A DNA stretch of 51,474 bases. It comes from Chrysochromulina tobinii (Eukaryota; Haptophyta; Prymnesiales; Chrysochromulinaceae). Of the stretch, positions 48,279 through 51,474 are shown piece by piece (position 1 is the first letter of the stretch; the number at the start of each line of letters is the position of its first letter). The stretch lies in assembly GCA_001275005.1 (NCBI GenBank), contig JWZX01003106.1:1-51474 (forward strand), in the 5' to 3' direction. Both the position numbers and the translations under genes were made by a program. The notes under the pieces were generated by a model. It made no database searches and was not told the DNA's origin. It was given only the letters and a program-made list of their open reading frames with translations.

Positions 48279-48914
48279 CTAGAAGTCGCTTCGAACAAAT
48301 CCTCGCGCTACGAGCTCTTCCTTCGAGAGGACGACGCCATTCTCGCAGATGTACGGGAACGCGTCGCCAGCCTTCACCGAGTACTCGGAGCGAATGTTTA
48401 AGGGAGAGTCGCATCGAACAAACCCTCGCGCGACGAGCTCTTCCTTCGAGAGGACGACGCCATTCTCGCAGATGTACGGGAACGCGTCGCCAGCCTTCAC
48501 CGAGTGTTCAGAGCGAATGTTTAAGGGAGATTGAGCTAGTCCTCGCGCGACGAGCTCTTCCTTCGAGAGGATGACGCCATCCTCGCAAATGTATGGGAAA
48601 GCATTGCCGGCCTTGACCGAGTCCTCAGAGCTCAAAAAAAACTGCACTTCTCGTCGTGGTGGCCGGCCGAGCTCTGCCGGGCTAAGGTCCGTTGGCATCT
48701 TGCCGGGAAAGCACATTTTCGTTGGTGCTTCGTGATGGTGGGCGACGTTGGCCGCGGCCGGTCCGTTTCGTTGGGGATGGGCGGCATGCAGATCTTGCAG
48801 CGCGCGTGCCTTTTTCAGCCAACGGAATAGGCCGAATGCGGGCTGCTTGAACGACCGCTTGAAGAGCGGCTCTCTCTGGGCTGTGCGTATAGCTCGTGGC
48901 TCAAGCATCGACAT
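48279..48914 (-). CDS. Protein of three tandem about 40-residue repeats
   Basis: 211 residues. The N-terminal 90 are basic and disordered (MSMLEPRAIRTAQREP… LFRWLKKARALQDLHAAHPQ). The C-terminal 120 are three repeats, each with S-V-K-A-G-(N/D)-A-F-P-Y-I-C-E, then (D/N)-G-V-(I/V)-L-S-K-E-E-L-V, ending A-R-G-(L/F). Between them lies a SPLNIRSE linker. Repeats 2 and 3 are nearly identical in DNA (period 123 bp); the first is more diverged (117 bp). The single invariant Cys and aromatic pair suggest a small structural module. I do not recognise the family. A TATA-like TTTATTTAAA lies at 49009-49018, about 95 bp upstream on this strand. Confidence 0.6.
   Translation of the reverse strand: MSMLEPRAIRTAQREPLFKRSFKQPAFGLFRWLKKARALQDLHAAHPQRNGPAAANVAHHHEAPTKMCFPGKMPTDLSPAELGRPPRREVQFFLSSEDSVKAGNAFPYICEDGVILSKEELVARGLAQSPLNIRSEHSVKAGDAFPYICENGVVLSKEELVARGFVRCDSPLNIRSEYSVKAGDAFPYICENGVVLSKEELVARGFVRSDF
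48301..48640 (-). repeat. Coding tandem repeat, 123/117-bp period
   Basis: Three copies anchored on CCTCGCGCGACGAGCTCTTC-like sequence at 48301, 48424 and 48541. The two at the 3' end of the gene differ at only a few bases; the third has accumulated more changes, including at wobble positions while keeping the protein motif. Confidence 0.9.
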
Positions 48915-49238
48915 GGCGCGCTCCCAGGTGCCGTCCTGGACAGTTCGTCCTCGTCAAAGCCGACGGTCGGTACGGGAGACCATTTTGACGAAGCCGATTC
49001 CCTCGAGGTTTATTTAAAAGTCTTCATTTCCACACCCCAAAAGCAAGCAAGCAAATTAGCAACGGTATCTCGACTGAATGTGAAACCGCGTAGAACTTGA
49101 CTTGCAGCACAAAATAGGAAGGTGCGAAGGCTGAAAAGAGGGCGCCCTTCTCCTGTGGGCATCCGTCTCGGCATTGGTCGGCATCCGTCTGACGCTGCTG
49201 CTTTAGCGCGACTCCGACCCGATTTTTAGCGAAGCTCG

Positions 49239-50258
49239 ATGCCATACTTGCACAAGAAAAAATGGGGCGGCGTCGAGTCACTCGGCAAGCGCTCGCTCCT
49301 CGTTGACCCGCACTTGTACTCGGCCCCCGTGGGCACAGTGCGGGTGCCGACGCGGCTCATGCACAGCGGCTTCGGGCCGGACGAAGCCGGCCCCGTCGTC
49401 TTTTGGCGAAGCAAGACGCGCACGAGCTCCTTCGCCGAATGGATGGAGCTGCACGATGCTGCTGACGGCGCGACTCTCTGGCGTGCCGAGTCACGCTACT
49501 CGGACCGCGCCGCGCCCGTCGACACGGTCGATCCGAAGACAGGCAAGGTGCTCACAGAGTACCTGACGGTCGTGCGGATGTACCTCGAGTCCGAGACGCG
49601 GCCGCGGCTCATGATCGTCCATCGCGACCAGAAGCCCGCCGGCCTGCGCTCCGAGACAGCCAGCCGGCAACTCTCGGTGTATACGCTCGACATGGAAGGA
49701 GCTGGCGCCAAGGACCGTGCGAGCGCGTCGAGGGGTCGGTTCCCGGGCAGCGCACCGCACAATCCATCTGCCAGTACGAACCCCGACGATCTCGCCGACG
49801 ATCTCGAGGAGCCCGCGGACCAGTTCGAGTTTGCGCCGCTGCCCGATGGCGGGGATATCTTTCAGATCTCGTGCAACAACCTGTTGACGAACATTGCGCT
49901 GACGGCGGTGTCGCTCACGGGCGCCAGCGCGGGCCCCGGCGGCGACGTGCGCGTCCTCGCACGCATGAAGCGGCCGAGCGAGACCGAGCAGCGCTGGGTC
50001 GACATTGACGGCGGTCTCGACGTGCCGTTGGTCACGATGCTCCTCTGCGCGGTGGACCAGCTTCTGATCTCGCACGCGGTGATCGACTACGACGTGGCGT
50101 GGCCGTCCGACTACGCCTTCGCGAACGGCGAGTGCTGCTTGAGCCGCAAGCCCGAAGCGGTGCGTCTCAATGACCTCTCAGACAATGGGATCCAGACCGA
50201 GGGTGTCGAGCCAAGGCCGACAGATCGACCGAGCCGCATGTGCCTCGGCCTCTTCTGA
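49239..50258 (+). CDS. Hypothetical protein
   Basis: 339 residues from the ATG at 49239 (MPYLHKKKWGGVESLGKRSL). Two structured parts, about 15-150 (VRVPTRLMHSGFGPDEAGPV, VLTEYLTVVRMYLESETRPR, LMIVHRDQKPAG) and about 205-320 (DIFQISCNNLLTNIALTAVS, DVPLVTMLLCAVDQLLISHA, IDYDVAWPSDYAFANGECCL), are joined by a disordered acidic/Ser linker. The even spacing of beta-prone strands suggests a beta-sandwich or tubby/LURP-like fold, but this is not demonstrated. The start lies 324 bp from the divergent repeat-protein gene. Confidence 0.55.
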   Translation: MPYLHKKKWGGVESLGKRSLLVDPHLYSAPVGTVRVPTRLMHSGFGPDEAGPVVFWRSKTRTSSFAEWMELHDAADGATLWRAESRYSDRAAPVDTVDPKTGKVLTEYLTVVRMYLESETRPRLMIVHRDQKPAGLRSETASRQLSVYTLDMEGAGAKDRASASRGRFPGSAPHNPSASTNPDDLADDLEEPADQFEFAPLPDGGDIFQISCNNLLTNIALTAVSLTGASAGPGGDVRVLARMKRPSETEQRWVDIDGGLDVPLVTMLLCAVDQLLISHAVIDYDVAWPSDYAFANGECCLSRKPEAVRLNDLSDNGIQTEGVEPRPTDRPSRMCLGLF

Positions 50259-50510
50259 AGCGTTGGGGTGGGGGATCCTGCGCGCTCACAATCGGCGCCG
50301 GCGGCGGGGCGGGCGGGCGTGCACATCAAAGTTCGCGGACGTGTGACGACGGGCGCTTACCGGTTTGTGCGGTCAGTGGGAGTCCGTTCCTGTCCAGGAA
50401 CAGCAGGCTGTCATGACCCCCCAAAACAGCGTGAACCATTTGCTGCCTGTTCACGCTTTGACCTTTGTTCACGCGACAAAAAAAGACGGCGGCGCGCGGA
50501 GTCAACCCTG

Positions 50511-51474
50511 ATGCAGGCGGAAGAAAATCAGGCAAAGCCGGCACCGGCGATCACCGTGGATCAACCAGCGATCGCAGTAATCCGGCGCGCCACCTCGGAG
50601 CCGCTCTTAAACGATCGTCCCTTTGCCGATCTGCCAAAGGCCGGAGAGGAGCAGGGAAAGATCCCGATCGTGCTGTGCCACCGCGCAGAGGAGCATCGTG
50701 CTGAAGCCTTTCGTAAAACGTTTACGCTGGACAAGGACGATCCGACCGGAAGTAGGGAGGACCCGGAGCCAATCCCGTCCGAGGTTTCCCTGTCGCAGCC
50801 TCCGTCTCCGTCGAAAGTCTCGCGTACACTCGCGAGTGCTGGCTTGGATGGGGGCTCGGGCACCGCGAGCACGACCTCGGGCGTGTCGCCGTCCGCAGGG
50901 AGCACGGCCGCGCCCACACGCGTGCTGCCGCTCAACCTGCAGGGCTCCCATGCCTCGCAGGGCGACTCGGCGTCGGCGTCCATCCCCTCTGTCAGTCGCG
51001 GCTCGAGTCTCGGCTCCGTGAGCACGGCAGCTGGCTCGACTGCGGAGGGCTCGGTGGCGGACGCGGCTGAGCCGTCCGCGGATGACGCGCCCGAGAACAC
51101 CGCCGCGGCAGCTACAGGGCCAGTGGCGGCGAGTGCTCCGGTCGCGCCCGCTGCGGCGCCACCGAGCCCGTCACGACCATCAGCAGACGTGAGTGGCAAC
51201 AGCGGAAGCGTGGATGCCGGCGACTCAACTGCGGCGCCCTCGACGTCCACGGCCGCGGGCGCCGCCTCGCCTGCTTTCGCCGGCCCGTCCGGCGGCTGTG
51301 CCACGCCGCCGCCCTGGCGGGCCTCCCTCGCCGTCGCTGCGGCGCCCACTGCCGATGCCGACGCCGCTGCCCCCCCTACTACTGAGGCCGCTGGCACCAC
51401 TTCTGCAGGCTCGTCTGCTGTCGCGAGCCCGCAGAGGTGTCCGTCCGCCGCCAGCGCCACCTCCGCTGCGTCCG
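50511..51474 (+). CDS. Partial low-complexity hypothetical protein, open at the right edge
   Basis: From the ATG at 50511 (MQAEENQAKPAPAITVDQPA) the frame is open to the last base, 321 codons with no stop. Residues 1-90 look structured (IAVIRRATSEPLLNDRPFAD, KIPIVLCHRAEEHRAEAFRK). RRATSEPLL resembles a basophilic-kinase/14-3-3 site (R-x-x-S/T-x-P). The remainder is Ser/Ala/Pro/Thr-rich and probably disordered. The long minus-strand frame over the same bases is its shadow. The rest of the gene lies outside the window. Confidence 0.6.
   Translation, partial: MQAEENQAKPAPAITVDQPAIAVIRRATSEPLLNDRPFADLPKAGEEQGKIPIVLCHRAEEHRAEAFRKTFTLDKDDPTGSREDPEPIPSEVSLSQPPSPSKVSRTLASAGLDGGSGTASTTSGVSPSAGSTAAPTRVLPLNLQGSHASQGDSASASIPSVSRGSSLGSVSTAAGSTAEGSVADAAEPSADDAPENTAAAATGPVAASAPVAPAAAPPSPSRPSADVSGNSGSVDAGDSTAAPSTSTAAGAASPAFAGPSGGCATPPPWRASLAVAAAPTADADAAAPPTTEAAGTTSAGSSAVASPQRCPSAASATSAAS

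Noticed and set aside
50561-51460. 299-residue Ala/Ser/Val-rich minus-strand frame at the right edge
   Set aside because: The plus frame from 50511 has a structured N-terminus and stays open to the edge. The minus frame is low-complexity throughout.
1-51474. tRNA and rRNA genes, riboswitches and bacterial-type operon signals
   Set aside because: Scanning for T-loop-like GGTTCGAATCC, rRNA conserved blocks and Shine-Dalgarno-led gene chains gave nothing convincing. This is limited by reading by eye.

Overview
This is a GC-rich eukaryotic nuclear window from a photosynthetic protist, most likely a haptophyte or a similar alga with a red-type secondary plastid. The evidence is: spliceosomal GT-AG introns; plastid and mitochondrial functions encoded in the nucleus (phytoene desaturase, dihydroxy-acid dehydratase, Rieske protein of complex III); topoisomerase VI subunit B; a small protein with a signal-peptide-plus-AFV leader; and an LRR protein carrying a 'SYCW' HET-like segment. 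The lineage is inferred, not proven. There are no operons, rRNA or tRNA genes, CRISPR arrays or bacterial features.

Layout. 1-5.2 kb: partial minus gene, SLX9-like ribosome biogenesis factor, 22-bp minisatellite, two hypothetical minus genes, two-exon GT31 glycosyltransferase. 5.2-12 kb: possible longin-type protein, four-exon coiled-coil gene, ShK-repeat membrane protein, small plastid-type protein. 12.5-15.5 kb: young copia LTR element lacking gag, protease and integrase, abutting and altering the 3' end of an LRR/HET-like membrane protein (to 17.7 kb). 18-26.6 kb: coiled-coil gene, dihydroxy-acid dehydratase, three-exon kinesin. 27-33 kb: Cys/Pro-repeat surface protein with a homopolymer frameshift, ATP-grasp-like gene, phytoene desaturase. 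33-42 kb: candidate axonemal protein, coiled-coil gene, acidic protein, a small three-exon gene reconstructed here, Rieske protein, PDZ-WW protein. 42-51 kb: helical-repeat-like protein, TOP6B, multipass membrane protein, a protein of three near-identical 40-residue repeats, and two uncharacterised genes, the last leaving the window.

Genes are dense and often paired head to head with about 100-280 bp between start codons. The genes are housekeeping or metabolic and do not form one pathway.

The most interesting signal is in the introns. Several are flanked by direct repeats starting at AGGT. Two, in unrelated genes 22 kb apart on opposite strands, share about 20 bp of 3' end, and many are built from short tandem duplications carrying branch-point-like CTGAC/TGATKGC motifs. 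This looks like recent intron gain, either by introner-type insertion or by AGGT tandem duplication.
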